Source: Bugula neritina (taxonomy: Eukaryota; Bryozoa; Gymnolaemata; Cheilostomatida; Bugulidae). From it: a stretch of 64,000 nt of DNA. Below are positions 1 to 13,216 of the stretch, piece by piece; positions within the stretch are counted from its first letter, which is position 1; each line of letters starts with the position of its first letter. The translations under genes were made by a program, and so were the position numbers. The notes beneath the pieces were generated by a model, which was not told the DNA's origin, ran no database searches, and saw only the letters and a list, made by a program, of their open reading frames with translations. The stretch is taken from positions 6,250,229 through 6,314,228 of the forward strand of contig OZ037770.1 in the NCBI GenBank assembly GCA_964035545.1, read 5' to 3'.

Positions 1-3000
1 ATTTGAAGTCTCTAGTGCAGATAGAACTCGAGATATTGATATTCAAAAGCCTTGGCGTTTTTAAAACAATCAATTTACGTTTTTGAGAAATTCGCTTTTA
101 AAGTAAGGAGGTCTGGAATAATTTATGGATTATTTGTTTACATTTGTCAAGCCTTAACAACGGGCCTTTTTATTCTAGCAAACTGGACAAATTTGGTATC
201 AAAACATTTGTTCAAGTATGGGCTTTCAGCTCAACCAGTTTTTACGTTTCCCAAACAAAAAATTAGGTCAAAGATGGCCGCCAAACTTGTTGTAACTTTA
301 TTTTCCCCGAATAGCTATTAAATTGTGATAACAGTTGAAAATTTTGCTACTTTCAGCACATATAAGGACCTTTAAGCACTTTTTTGCACCGACATTCATT
401 TGAACCAACTATGCTAACTAGGTGTCGTATGAAACAAAATGGCAGCCATTTCCTGTTTTACGTTTGCTATTTCCCTCATTATTAATATCTCATGTAACAT
501 GTCCAACTGTAGCTATTGAGCCATGCCATTCGATAGTATCAATTGTTTCATGCGTAAAAATCATATGAGAGAATCATTCAACTATTATGATATTATACAA
601 AATTTATTCAGTCATACAGTTACAATGTAGAGTGATCAAAAGTTACACATAGGGAATCAGTTGAGATATTGAGTATCCATACAAGAAAATAAAGTATAAT
701 TTATTTTTAATCTTCAAATCAATTATTATAAACAGATAAAAGTGTAGAAATTCAGCATAAATGAAACTTAAATTAATTCATATAGCAGAAAGACTGCTTA
801 GGCCTCAGGTGATTCTTATGGTCTCTGAATCTTTGTCCTTGTTCTTCATAGCGTGAGTTTACAGAGTATAAGCACATAACCAAGAGTTTAATTGCTGCTA
901 CAAACGATATTCCAGTAGTCAAAGTTAATAGATGCTGCTACTATAAATCTACCCTGTTCATCTATAGCCACTTAGACCTGCAATTATAATATTAAACTTA
1001 TTTTTAGATAATAAAAGAGAACAACAGTGCATTAGAAATTAAATCTGGCTATAAAATGTAATTGTTTTAACACCATTTAACTACTATATTACAGCAGCTA
1101 ATAATTATTGAGCAATTTCTCAACATTTAAGTTTATAGCGAGTTTGAAGGCACATTTGCAAACTAGTTATTTATAAAATTTTTGAGCATAATGAAATACT
1201 AGACACCTTTTTTCGAGTAAAGTTAGCAGAAGCTATAAGCTTGCAAGCGGTAGCTCTCCAAATGCAGGGAGTCCGGATCACAAGTGTAAGAATGATAGGT
1301 TATATGCAGCATGCTCTTGAGCTGTATAGGCGACATACCAAACAGCACCTCATCGACAAGTTCCATCATGTTGCCCTCACATCTTCACTTTCCTAAAATG
1401 AAAATAATGTTATATTCTTGAATAATAATCATGATGTAGTAATAATAATATTTTCTTTTCCTATTGCCATCAAAAATTAAGTCATTTGAATATTTAGCAT
1501 GTTTGAATCTGCAGTACTAAAGCAATGAGCTTGTATTTGAAAAATAAAACAACTAACTAATCAATATACTATTTAACATTCAATTCAAAGTGAGTAGACA
1601 GAGCTAGCCAAGTAGCAACAAAACCTACTAAATATAGCTACTGCAAAACCAATTTCAATTCAATTATTTACTTAAATATAAATAAATATAATAAATAAAT
1701 CAGCATAAGTAGTTGTAGTACTCCAATTCTATTTTGAAACTGGAAAGTCTTGCATGATAAAAGTGATGTATTCTAATAGTCATAGATAACTATAAGATTT
1801 AAACTAAGGGTAGCTGTAAGTGTTAGGCTGACAGTGACTAACAACAAGTGACTTGACTTTGACATCATTATTATTGTTTCACTCTTAAGGATCTTAATCA
1901 CTGTTATTATGAATATTATTATTATACTTGAACTTATTCAAATTGAATCACATTCGATATTTCAGTATGAGTATAGATTATGTTAAATATTCATATTCAA
2001 TATAAAAGTGGCGCTCCGCTGACTGTGGACCACTTAACATGCCCAGACTTAAAATTTCTATAAATAATCAATATGAAAATGAACATTTAATACTATGAAC
2101 TTCAAGTTAATGATAATAATAATATAATATTCAATAAGATTATCACAAGAACTAACTGAAAGAATTACTAATTGTATTAGTGTAATACTGAACCCTATTT
2201 AATAGTATTATCAATGTAAGTATGAGCATTTAATTTTGAATAAAAATAAAACACTCAATACTAAAAATTTCTAGTTAAAAATATCATTTTTTTAGCACCA
2301 GCTGTTAAAAATGAAAGTCAAGAAAGCATTTGACCTACATAGGCTAGAGTAAATCACTAAATCAAAATGAAAATGTAATACTATTATTATTTATTAATAC
2401 AAATAACGTAATAAGTATATAACTCGGATTGATTGATATTTTAATCATGATTATTAATATTATTATTAAATTCAAAAACTACAGCATTAGAAGTAGAAGT
2501 ATAACTTTAACTATAAGTATAAGTTAATAACTACTAGTAAATTATATAATTATTTAGTAGCGTAAATGAGCTATTTTCAGTATAATTACCTGCTTTGTAG
2601 TGATTTAATCATAAAGTCCAAAGATAAAGATCAATATTAAACTACAGCTAAGGAAATTAGTTGCGTTAAAAGCTAACTTAATCTTTGCAGCCAGCGCCAA
2701 AAATAGCTAATACTAAACTTAGTTTCAGAAGTAGGCTTCCTATCATGCGAGGAGAATGCAAGAGCTACCTTTATTAAACAAAGAATTATTTGTAGGATTC
2801 CGCGCTATGAAATGTTTTAATTTCATTTTCGTAATAGTAATGATAACTCCGAGTCAACTTGACTACGATCCGCCATTTCGAAGAAATATTTAATGCATAG
2901 TTACCAACTTTAGAGTTGATTTTGAGGCTGAAGGAATTAGCAATTGCTTGCGAAAATATGATATTTGAAATCCTTGAGTTTTTCTGTATAAGAAAATTTT

Positions 3001-3140
3001 AAAATTTGAAAACTGGCAAAAAATTTCAATTTTTGGTTTTTCAAAATTTAACCTTCATTTACTACACTTCATGAATGCCGCCAAGTTTCCGGTTTTGTCG
3101 CGAGGGGTCACATATGCTCACTGAATGGTGTTTATTAAAC
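1..3140. other. AT-rich stretch without a supportable gene
   Basis: I find no exon with convincing protein similarity here. The longest open frame (52-321, +) has no recognisable domain and lies in sequence of ordinary intergenic composition. On the minus strand there is a short open frame (1369 down to 1223, 48 codons) and a well-formed start context at 2876 followed by 17 codons and a stop. Either could belong to a minus-strand gene, but I could not link them by splice phase. Much of 1400-2600 is simple AT-rich sequence. Confidence 0.5.
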
Positions 3141-3143
3141 TTT

Positions 3144-3216
3144 TGCTCCAACTGGGATTTGAACCCAAGACCTCCAGCTTGCAAGCAGGCACACTAATCA
3201 TTACACCATGGGGCAC
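3144..3216 (-). repeat. tRNA-like sequence, probably tRNA pseudogene or SINE head
   Basis: On the minus strand this 73-nt block has a Pol III A box (TGGTGTAATGATTAG) and B box (GGTTCAAATCC) at tRNA spacing. The T arm pairs (TTGGG with CCCAG) and a terminal stem nearly pairs (TGCCCCA with TGGAGCA, one mismatch). The D stem and anticodon stem do not pair well, so it is more likely a tRNA-derived repeat or pseudogene than a functional tRNA. A tRNA covariance-model score would decide. Confidence 0.55.
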
Positions 3217-3459
3217 TGGGTAAACTCAACACTACAGTGTTGATGTATCCTAACATATGTTGCCTTGCTAAAAACCATATTTTTGAGGTTATCTATAGTA
3301 GTTATAAGTCATAATCTGTAAATGACATAATTTGATGGCATGTCACAGCATATTATTATGCTTTAAAAAATTATGGTAATTATTGAAACAGTCTTTTAAT
3401 AGTAAAACTAGCTATTGCATGCTTCATAGCTTTATGCCTTGATTGCTTTAACTATCTGT

Positions 3460-4833
3460 TGCCCAACCAAATTGGTTTTTATAAAATATTTGGTTGAATA
3501 CACAAGCAATGTGTACAATATATTATATTATTATGATGCAGTAGACTAGATATATCACACACTTTATATTACAGTCTATGTCAGCTGACTCAGTTAGAGA
3601 CACTAGACATAGGATATAATCCCCTCAACACAGTACCAGAAGTTGTGTCATCACTCACATCACTCAAAGAGTTGCATATGTGGAACTGTGAATTATCTAC
3701 TCTACCTGAGAGGTTTGTGTGTCACAGGTTTTGTATTGTTTCTAGCATTCAATAATTTACATCTTCAAAATAACTTGGTTACAACAAAACTCTTTAAGCT
3801 GATTGTTCTGTATTCAGTTCCTTTTTTTCTGGGTGGCTTTTATAGTGTATGTGAAAGTTTAATGGTTTATTGAAAAATGATTGGAGTTCTAAATTATATT
3901 TAGTAGTTTTGTAAGTGTACTAGTGTCATGGTATGCTTTCCTTGTTTCAAAAACTCAGACATTCTTATATTTATATGCTTAAAAAGTAATATTAAAGTAT
4001 ATTATATTATATATTGCTGCGGTTAAAAATATAAAGTAAATTTTTCAAAGCCATGTAATAGTTTGTTATATCCTTGAGTAACACAGCTGTAAGCTATGGT
4101 ATTATATAGCATTCTATAGTAAACAGTTTTGTATTTAATAATGAAACGACCTCTTGTGGTGTCTTGTAACAGTAAGTGGATTACTTGAATTTTTTACCTG
4201 GTTTGAATACACAAAAAATGTATACAGTGTATATATTATCCTGATACAGTGGATTGCATATATCACACACTTTATATTACAGTCTGTGTCAGCTGACTCA
4301 GTTAGAGAAACTAGTCATAGGATGGAATCCTCTCAAAACTGTACCAGAAGTTTTGTCATCACTCACATCACTTAGAGAGTTGAATATGGGGAGCTGTGAA
4401 TTATCTACTCTGCCTGAGAGGTTTGTGTTTCTCAGACTTTGTATTGTTTAAAAATTCAGTAATTCACATATTTATGTGCATGCTAAATAATTTCAAATAG
4501 TACCCCATTATATATTACTAGGTTAAAATATAAAGGTATATAATCTGAAGTTTTTTTGAAGTTACATGTGTATTATAATCTCTCACATCTTGAAAATAAC
4601 ATAGTTTTAGAATTTGTCATAAAATATATATGAAAACCTTCATAATTTATAATAAAGCAGCCATTTATAGTGTATTAGTATTTATTTACTGTTGAATCCT
4701 CATTAGCTCTCTTGATTTATTAGCTCTGCATTTGAAATTTGCATTGCTGCCTAAACTTTATTCCTTGTTTGAATGCACAAGCAGCATATATATACAGTAT
4801 ATATTATTATAATACAGTAGACTACATTGTGCT
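3460..4833 (+). repeat. Tandem duplication of an LRR exon with flanking intron
   Basis: About 260 bp around 3460-3720 recurs at 4170-4440 with high identity, covering the intron 3' part and an LRR exon. The exon is exactly 138 bp in both copies and symmetric (same entry and exit phase), encoding 46 residues, i.e. two 23-residue LRRs. A third copy of only the intron part is visible at about 4770-4833, without the exon. This is a direct view of LRR array growth by exon duplication. Confidence 0.85.
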
Positions 4834-7800
4834 AGTATTCACTACAAGTCAATGCAAAGGTTTGACAACACTGATTCTCTTTATTGATGACATGAAACAA
4901 GTACCCTGTTGAATAAAACATAAATTTTAATACTCAGGGTCACATGATCTATGATAAACTATAATATAAAAAAGTTGCAGTAACAGAAAGCAGGCACACA
5001 GAGTAATAATATTGTTTTTATGTATTATGTAATGACTATAATAATATTTACTTACAAATTTATTACCCTCTATTATAGTGTTACTAGCATGTAAATTATA
5101 TTATTTAAACCTGCAGGTACAAAAAAGACATATATAAATGAATTATATAATGTAGTCATATTATTACATCAACACTGTATATAAGATAAAATGACAAAAT
5201 CAATTATACCCATCATATTATATGTGGTACAAAACATGGTAACATACAGTTATGTTGAGATATGTCAGACTTTGCCTTTCATTACTAATGGCTAAAGAGT
5301 TGTGGGCTAAGGAACTTGTTGACTATCTGCTGTGTACACTCCTACTGACTGGCTTAGGTTAACAATATATTTTGTGATCAGTTACAGTATATTTGTCAAC
5401 TAATCCAAAGGTCAATTAACCAGTGTATAATGATACATAAATATATCACACAATTAATATGACAGTACCCTCACCTATTGCCTTTATGACTTGCTTGGGT
5501 AGTGGGTGGCTGCCAGAGGCCTACCTTAAATAAACTTTTCTACATAACTCTATCCTGAGGGTCTTCTTCATTGAAAAAACAGAATTGGTTATCTTTCCTG
5601 ATTGCGTCCTGCTGACTATGCTATGAGCATCTCGATTTCTCTTTACTCTAACTCTCATCACATGTACTCTTCTCAGGTCATCTCTCTTCTATATATATAT
5701 GTGTAAATACTGCCTAATTCTCTCGCTGGTTTTGCCATCTTTAAGACTGGTTCTCGCCTACGCTATGCTAAATCTTTCAGCAAGGTAATCGGTCAATGGC
5801 CATGTTTACACTCTATACAGTAGAACTAGTCATATTACTGTCTTGTGTATATATAAGCATCTTTACTTTCTTTCAAACTTAATTGTCAGCTCTCTTCATT
5901 TCTCCTTTATTGTCACATATTACCCCAGTCAGTTCTCTCCATTTATCCTAGGTGTTGCCAATGCGCACCTGTACCTCTACATTCTGCTTCCTGGTGAATT
6001 GTATTCTCCAGGTATTTGAATGTGGTATTTTGAATCAAAGTTGAATGTTCAAGTCTATCATATTCCATTATTTTGATATCATCGCTGCTTTTTCTGGTGA
6101 TAGGTACACAGTTTTATACCTGCTGACTTTTAGGCCGGCATCCTCTAATATCCTTTTCCAGTCTTCCAACACTTATTCTGCGATTTCTCTTCTCCCATCA
6201 CACAACACCAATTTACATACAGTATATATAATATGATGATTGTGGCTTATATCTGCTTGTTTTCTGTAGCTACCATAAGGCTGATTGCTAGATAATTGAA
6301 AGTGTTTCATATGAGCTTACTATAGTCACTATCACACAATACTATTTTGCTTAATTATTGTATACCAACTACCTCTAGTTTATGCTGGTAATAGAAATAT
6401 AATATTTTATTAGGATGCAGAGTCTACAGGAGCTACAGACACTAGACATAAATGGAAATAACTTCTCCAGATTACCATCTTCAGTGTGCAGATTGAGTAA
6501 TCTGCACACACTGGATATATCCAACAACAAATTCATGACAGCCTTGAACCCTGAGATACTACAGCTAACACGTCTTCACAGACTGAATACAGATAGTTGC
6601 AATGCTCTTACATCTCCTCCACTAGAAGTTCGTTGGAGAGGATTAGATGCTGTGCGACAATACTACACAGATTTGGCTAAGGGCACTGGTAGAAACTTGC
6701 CATTTGCTACAATAGCAGTGTTAGGGAACACCATGGCAGGTAAAACCAGTCTGATCAGAACATTACAGAGCACTGACAGGAAGAGAGTTCTGACTAAGAG
6801 AAGTTCGAATGCAGAGTATGATGAGACTACAAAGGTGTTTAATGTGGAAGAGGTGGAGGTGGATGGTACAACTCTTTGTCTCATAGATATGGGAGGCCAG
6901 GAGGTCTACCATATTACATACCATTTGACACTGAGACAAAATTGTGTACCGGTAATTGTAGTCAACATGGAGCAGTATGATCAGATTTCGAAAGCGTCTA
7001 CAGACAGAGAGGCTGTGAGAGAGTTGGCCTTTGACTTCGTCTCTCACCTCTATCTCGCTCATCCATCTCTTGGCCCACCTAAACTTGTCTTCACACACAA
7101 AGATAAGTTTCAAAATGAGAAGTGTCAACAAATAAAAGACGACTTTCTTAGAGTATCTGATGAACTGTGCAAAGAAATTCTTGATGAAGAGAAAGGCTCA
7201 GATGGGGAATTTGTGAAAATTCAGCATTTCAATTCATCGAATGGAAAGGTTTTTGCCAGTGAAGATATATATCAGATCGGAAAGGAAGACGACTATGCTG
7301 AGTACGACTTGATAAAGAGCTCCCTTCTAGAGAGCAGTCAGCATTTTGTTAAGCCTTTGCCTTTGATATGGGAAAAAGTGAATGAAAAAGTTTTGTCTTT
7401 ACCTGGAGCATTTTGCTCCTTTTGGTTTATTCTGCTTGTGTTAAAAAAAGACAGCTTTGAACTGAAGCCAAGCCAGCTAGATACTATTCTCACATACATG
7501 CATGACTGCGGCAAAGTATTGTGGTACAAGAAAATTGATGCACTCAGGCCATACATCTTTCACAAGATTTCTGAAGTAACCAAACTGTTGTGTGTTTTGT
7601 ATCACCATGACCCAAAAATTTGGCAGAGTCGGGTTGATCAGTTCAAATCATATCATTCCATAGAAGGAGTCAGGATTGAAAAGCAAGACTTTGAAAAATC
7701 TGTCAATTGCTTCAAGACTAGTGGCATGATGATGCAACCTCTTCTAACATATTTGATTGCGGACGAAACTTCCTTCAATAGTTCTGGTGATGTTGAAATT

Positions 7801-10800
7801 GCTGTTTCATTGCTCAGAACATTTCGTTTGCTGTATGGTCCTTTGGAAAATGATGCTAAGGTATCATACTACATTGTTCCACAGTTTGCCAAGGAGCTAT
7901 ATTGTACTCCCTACACATCATCGAAAGACCTGTTACTTGTTGCTGAGACACAGTTTAATGGTCTGGCATTACCACAGCATGTCTACCACCAAATGACTGT
8001 GGGTTTGCTAGAACTGTTTCCAGAAGAGTTTGCTGTGAGAAGGGTAAAGAATAATGGCGTTAATGTTTACCAAGATCAAATATACACACAGCTGATACAT
8101 GACTGCAAAGCAAGAAGAGTCTTACTCTATGTGTCATCTGATGCTGCTCACATTTCCAGGATGTGGGAGAAACTCATTTCAACCAACAACAACATCCTCA
8201 GACATGTGATGGAAACTTGGACTGCTAGTCGACCAGTCACTGCCTGCTTCTGTGCTCACTGCGTCACGCTTGGGGTTTCTTGCCCTGAAAAAATAATTCG
8301 TCCTAATTGGTGTTTTCGCTCCTTAAGCAACCCATCACCAGATGTAAAGAAGTGTAGTGGATCTTCAACAACATTGTGTAACAATGAGGAAGTGCCCAGT
8401 GCTTTAATCTACCCATGTATGTTAATTCAGAAATATTTTTACTCATACTTTTTTTTCATAAAACATCAATGCAGTTTTAAATGTTGAAAGTATACAAGGC
8501 CAATTAGAGAAGTTAGTTTAAATTATGCACTCCTAATTCGAGTTCATCAAAACTATACTAAACAACAAACATTGCCTAATAACGTTTACAAATATTTTAA
8601 CAGTTTAAACTATTCATTTAAAACCTGGATTTCTAAAATATATATATATGTCATATCCTTTAGTTGAGTCAATATTAAGATTTGGTAGTAAAACCTATCT
8701 AGTTATAGTTAAAGTGAAGGTTGTGAGGTAATTTATCTAATCAGTTTTATTCAGGTGAGGCGTTGTCAGAAACAGAAATTCAGAAGTTGGAGACGCTGTT
8801 GGTAAAGCTCAAACTACGCAGAATAGAGCAGAAACACTTTACTGGTAAACTTCTACAGTAGTTAATTCTTAGCTTCTTTTTTCTGGATAGAGTTTTGTTT
8901 GAGAAAAAAACAAATGACTTGAAGAAACTGTTTATTAAATTCAAACGACTGCATGAATAGTATAGAAAGTTTGATCATGTAAACTTCTTCGACGAGCTTT
9001 GCAAAGCCATTTCTGACAAAATCTAATGTTTATTTGTATGCAATGAACAAATTTCTTGTGTTTGTCAAATATTGACAATAAAATCTTGTGACTGCAGAGG
9101 TTGATGATCTAAGTGATCTCTCTGATGACGATGAAGTTTTACAGACTGGTGAAGAGAAGGACAAGGATATGAAGTTGATAAAACTCAAGTTAAAGCCAAC
9201 CAGCAACCTAAAGATTAAACAACTCTTTCCAAATACTGTCAAGGTTGTTATATCAGTTAATAACCGTTTTAGCCATGATGGTTTGGCCACTCAATACACT
9301 ATAGTGGTATAATTATTCCTTTATTCCCACAGCTTGATAATAAGAATACCTGAATGTAGAATACGTGCTTTCTTTACAAAGTATAAGTTTTATTGTAATA
9401 TAATTTGATAATTTTGTGCTTTGGAGAAATTGGCTCATAACATTTATTTAGTGAAATTTCATGTCACCACTGTACATGGTATTCTAAACATTCTTGCCTC
9501 CAGGTGTTCAATATGACCAGAAACAGAGGAAAAGCTCTGATCATAAACAACAAGAATTTTGTTGAAAGACCAGACTTATGCAGGGAAGGTTCAGATGCTG
9601 ATGTTGAGAACATGTCTGTCATGTTGAAATCTCTCAAGTTTGATGTTGAGACACACACAGACCTAAAGGCAGAGGTATAATATTTTAGAATGACAGCAAT
9701 AGTAGTGAACTATATACATGGTAGCATGCTATTTCTTTAAAGAAGTAAAAATGCTTTTTGTGTGAAACTGTATTCAAACTTTTAGGGTCAAGCTTTTTCT
9801 TCAGTATTTGCTTAACTTACACACTGTCCTAATATTACTTAAGGTTTGCTAAAATGGGTGCACATTTTGGCATACTTGCTTGTGAGTCAATATTTATAGT
9901 TATCAATAGTCATACTAATAGAAGTGAATGCTCTCATTTACCTGTATGGTTATTATTACTTACACAGCTCAACTTGGCTGACGTATTAGCTTTTCAACTG
10001 AAAATACCTATTACTATTGAAACAAGATTTAGCAACCTCCTAATATTGTCAAGTTGCAGTTATGCTATAAATGGCTGATGGGCCAGGATTATATAAAAAA
10101 AATGCAGCACTTCTTAGAGATATAATAACATTTTATAAAATAAATGTAGGAAATGCTGTCTGCTGTGAAGTCCGAGATAAAAAATGAAAGAAACAACGGC
10201 TTGGGCTGTCACATGCTGGTAGTCATGAGTCACGGTGAAGAAGATAACTGCATCTATGGAACTGACCTTGAGAAGGTCAATCTTACAGACTTGTATGATT
10301 TACTCGCTCCTCTAAGTCTAAAGCGTAAACCTACAGTTGTCATCCTAGAAGCTTGCAGTGGAGGTAATTACAGCGTTTTATAGAAAATGTTCATTTTTAG
10401 TTGAGTTGTGGAAGTAAGACAAAGATCCTTGAAAAGCGCTCTCTGTACTGATTGAATTCCTTTTTTGCTCAAGATGCAAGCCTAAAAAAATTTTTGTTGC
10501 AGCAAACATTGAGGTGAATCCAGACAGATCTGGTCTTGCAGCAGCTCAAGAAGAAGAAACTGAATCTGTCTCTTCTACACATTCTGAATCTGATGATGAT
10601 ATTGTATATCCTGAAACACCCAGTGTAATAAGACCCATCAGACCTGTCTTACCACCAGCACCTAGAATAGAAGAGCGGTGGACCAGACTGGATGTTGATA
10701 ATCTTCTTGTTCTAAAGAGTAGCGTCTGCTGTACGTATACTAAATAGTGATTAGCTAGTTTTACATGTGCACAGTTGCAGTTATTTAGAAAATTGTCTCT

Positions 10801-11499
10801 CCTTAATCCAATCTTGTAAACTTGTCTTTAAAAAGTATATCAAACAAAGACTTTTAAAATATACTGAGCTTGCTTTCATTACACCATAATTTTGGCTGCA
10901 TTTAATTTTATTGTAGCATCAAAGAGACATCCTGAATATGGATCTCCTATGATTAGAGCTCTCGTATCTTCAATCTACAAACATGCCTGTCACCGTGATC
11001 TCTACACCATCTTCATGCAGGTAAGTCTAGAATGATAATTTTGCTGATTTCTGGTTTCATACAAAAATATTTCTTTTATTTCAGCTGTTTATTATTCATA
11101 TTTTTTGATTGACATTTTTCTATCAGCCTGTTGTGAAGGTTTACAGACTGTCTTAGTCTCACTGCAATGATATACCTTATATTTTTAACTGTAGCAGACA
11201 ACTCTCAAGATTTTGCTGCTTAGATTTGATACAAATAAGACGGTATATTCCAGCAGCTTAGAGTTGTAAATATTTATCTCATCTGGAAGTATATTCGTAC
11301 ACAATCTTACTAGTCATTACTTGCTCTACAGGTACAGACTAAACTAGTGAAGAAACTATATGCAGATGAAGATTCAGAGAGAAGCAGAAATTTGGTTGTA
11401 ATCTGGAAGACTCTTCCTCCCCGTAAAAGACTTTACCTGTTTCCTGGCTTTGATGGGTTTGGTGAAGAGGAAAAACCCAGTAGAGAGGATCATTCCTAA
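3575..11499 (+). CDS. LRR-Roc-COR-caspase fusion protein (5' end not found)
   Basis: Ten coding exons join in phase: 3575-3712, 4283-4420, 6414-8416, 8755-8844, 9098-9243, 9504-9674, 10150-10363, 10503-10730, 10917-11020 and 11332-11499 (TAA), giving about 1,130 codons. The first two exons each encode two LRRs, and LRRs continue into exon 3. A Roc GTPase follows: P-loop GNTMAGKTS at 6724, DMGGQE at 6886 and G4 motif THKD at 7093. Next is a COR domain of the MFHAS1-like type, ending near 8416. An acidic linker (exon 9098) leads to a caspase p20: RGKALIINN near 9524, catalytic His in MSHGEE at 10231 and catalytic Cys in EACSGG at 10354. A long inter-subunit exon then precedes a p10 (GSPMIRALV, DLYTIFMQ). 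Likely cytosolic. The prodomain position is occupied by ROCO; no CARD or DED is seen. Upstream LRR exons and the start codon are missing. Splitting into two genes is unlikely, because every junction keeps phase and no stop or new start intervenes. Confidence 0.88.
5537..6215 (-). mobile_element. Decayed LINE reverse-transcriptase fragment
   Basis: Read on the minus strand, roughly 6215 to 5880 gives broken frames resembling the post-catalytic part of a non-LTR reverse transcriptase (fragments such as LEDWKRILEDAGLKVS and VICDNKGEMKR). Weaker carboxy-terminal-like text follows to about 5540. Several stops and frame breaks show it is dead. It lies in the large intron before the Roc exon. The clade cannot be fixed by eye. 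Confidence 0.6.
8661..8696 (+). repeat. 36-bp dispersed repeat, copy A (near-identical copy at 45631-45666)
   Basis: This intronic 36-bp block matches 45631-45666 at 35 of 36 positions, on the same strand. It begins TAGTTG and ends AAAACCT. In both genes the block lies just upstream of an exon. Its origin is unknown; it may be the edge of a transposable element. Confidence 0.8.
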
Positions 11500-11979
11500 G
11501 ATTTATCACATAATCTAACTCATAGGATTTGCCCTCTTTGGGTATCCAGCATGATCTGCTGAATTGAACAAACAATTAGTTTAAGTTAATGGATCACGAA
11601 TAGTCATTCTATTAGTTTAATTGACAAAGGATTTTCACTCTTATACATACTTCTCTATAATTATATGTTTATGTTAATCTGACAGTTGGTAAGGCTGTCT
11701 ATCTGGTGGATTCTTTATCTACTATTTATATATCTTATAATGTTGTGAACTAGTATATCATACTGATTTATATATTGGCTGATTTATTGTTGAGTGTGCT
11801 TCAATTACTTTGTACTGGATGTTTTTTCACTGCTTCTCTTATGCCCTATGAAGCTTTGACAATGCTTAGCTTTGCACTTACTTTATTCAATTAAAATTTA
11901 TAATAATAATGTTTACATGCATTATTATTAGATAATTATTTTGCTGACTTTTTATTCAAGTTTTATATCATATTTCTTC

Positions 11980-11985
11980 AATAAA
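11980..11985 (+). terminator. Candidate polyadenylation signal of the ROCO-caspase gene
   Basis: Canonical AATAAA about 480 nt after the TAA stop at 11497-11499. The motif is frequent in AT-rich DNA, so position is the main support. Confidence 0.45.
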
Positions 11986-13210
11986 TTTCATTGAACTACA
12001 CATTTTGAAAGTCAATTTTTGTATGAGTTTAAGTAGTTTCACTCAAAGGAAATGAAAGTTTTGTCTAGGTTTTGGTGTTAAAACTAGAATCTGGTAGTAA
12101 ATGTGACACGATGATGGAAGATTTTTCAGCTGTAAAACATACTTTTAAGTTGTACCTAAAAACAAACAGAGTTAATCTGAAAAGAATTAATCTCACATAG
12201 TAAACTGTATTTTATGTAACCTAGATTAAACTATTTGGTAATACTTTATTTGAATTAGCCCTTGAGTCAAAATAACATAATTAGCAAATACATTCAACAT
12301 TTCCAACACATAAAAATACCCCAAATAGTAGAGGAATATAAACCTTGATCCTTGCAATTGTTTTATCTCAATTTGTTGGTGCATGAGTACTAAATAAAGA
12401 GAAAACTATTCAACTGCCACTCCTCAAGCGTGTAGCCTCCTAGCTAATTGTCACTAGCTCTCATCCCAATACATTACTAGTCGTAGCCTGTAGTGTAAAA
12501 GATACTGGCTCAGCTGATTAGCTATTGCAGTTATCAATATTGCAACAGTCGATCTGCTGCAAGCATATGCATTGTGCTATAATTTGTAATCAGGTAGAAG
12601 AAAGATGGAGTTGTCTTCTCTCGACATTGAGTTGTCCTTTCGATATACACGATGGGGGGAGGAGGGCACAACGCTTACAATATCATACCCACAGTGTTAT
12701 AAACCATAGCTTTAACATGTCTACCTCTTGTAGATGCAATTTTATAAACGCATGTTTGCTTTTATTTGAAATCAACTCTTACACTTTTTAGATAGGTTCA
12801 TTAGAGTTTTTGACATTTAATATTTTGAATTCCTGCATATGTTTGATTAAGAATGATATTTATGTACTTGTGCTAAACTTTATAATTTATCCATCGGAAT
12901 TATTGGCTTACAAAATGTATAACTTTGCTAACATCAGATGCAATGGTAGGCCACAAGCTGAAGAGTTGAATTGTAACCTTCATACTGGCTTCTTGTTATA
13001 TGAATGCTCAGCGCAAACATGAAACTTATTTCTTGCTGGCTGCTAGAAGACTGAAGAGCTCATGAATACTGGTATATGACATTACTATGTTGTCACAGCT
13101 GAAGAAGTGGGAAATTGTATCAACTTATTTATTAACCAATCAAGTTCATAACGCAGCTATGTCATTGAACTGATAGAAGGAATGAAAGTGAGGGTATATT
13201 TCAAATTAGT

Positions 13211-13216
13211 TTTATT
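13211..13216 (-). terminator. Candidate polyadenylation signal of the CARF-like gene
   Basis: AATAAA on the minus strand, about 255 nt beyond the predicted TGA at 13472-13474. Plausible by position only. Confidence 0.4.

Noticed and set aside
52-321. 89-codon open frame at the window start
   Set aside because: No domain, no splice context and ordinary non-coding composition; probably chance.
2826-2876. Minus-strand ATGGCGGATCG with a good start context
   Set aside because: Only 17 codons before a stop, and I found no phase-compatible donor and downstream exon.
3144-3216. Functional tRNA gene
   Set aside because: The D and anticodon stems do not pair, despite good promoter boxes; recorded as tRNA-like repeat instead.
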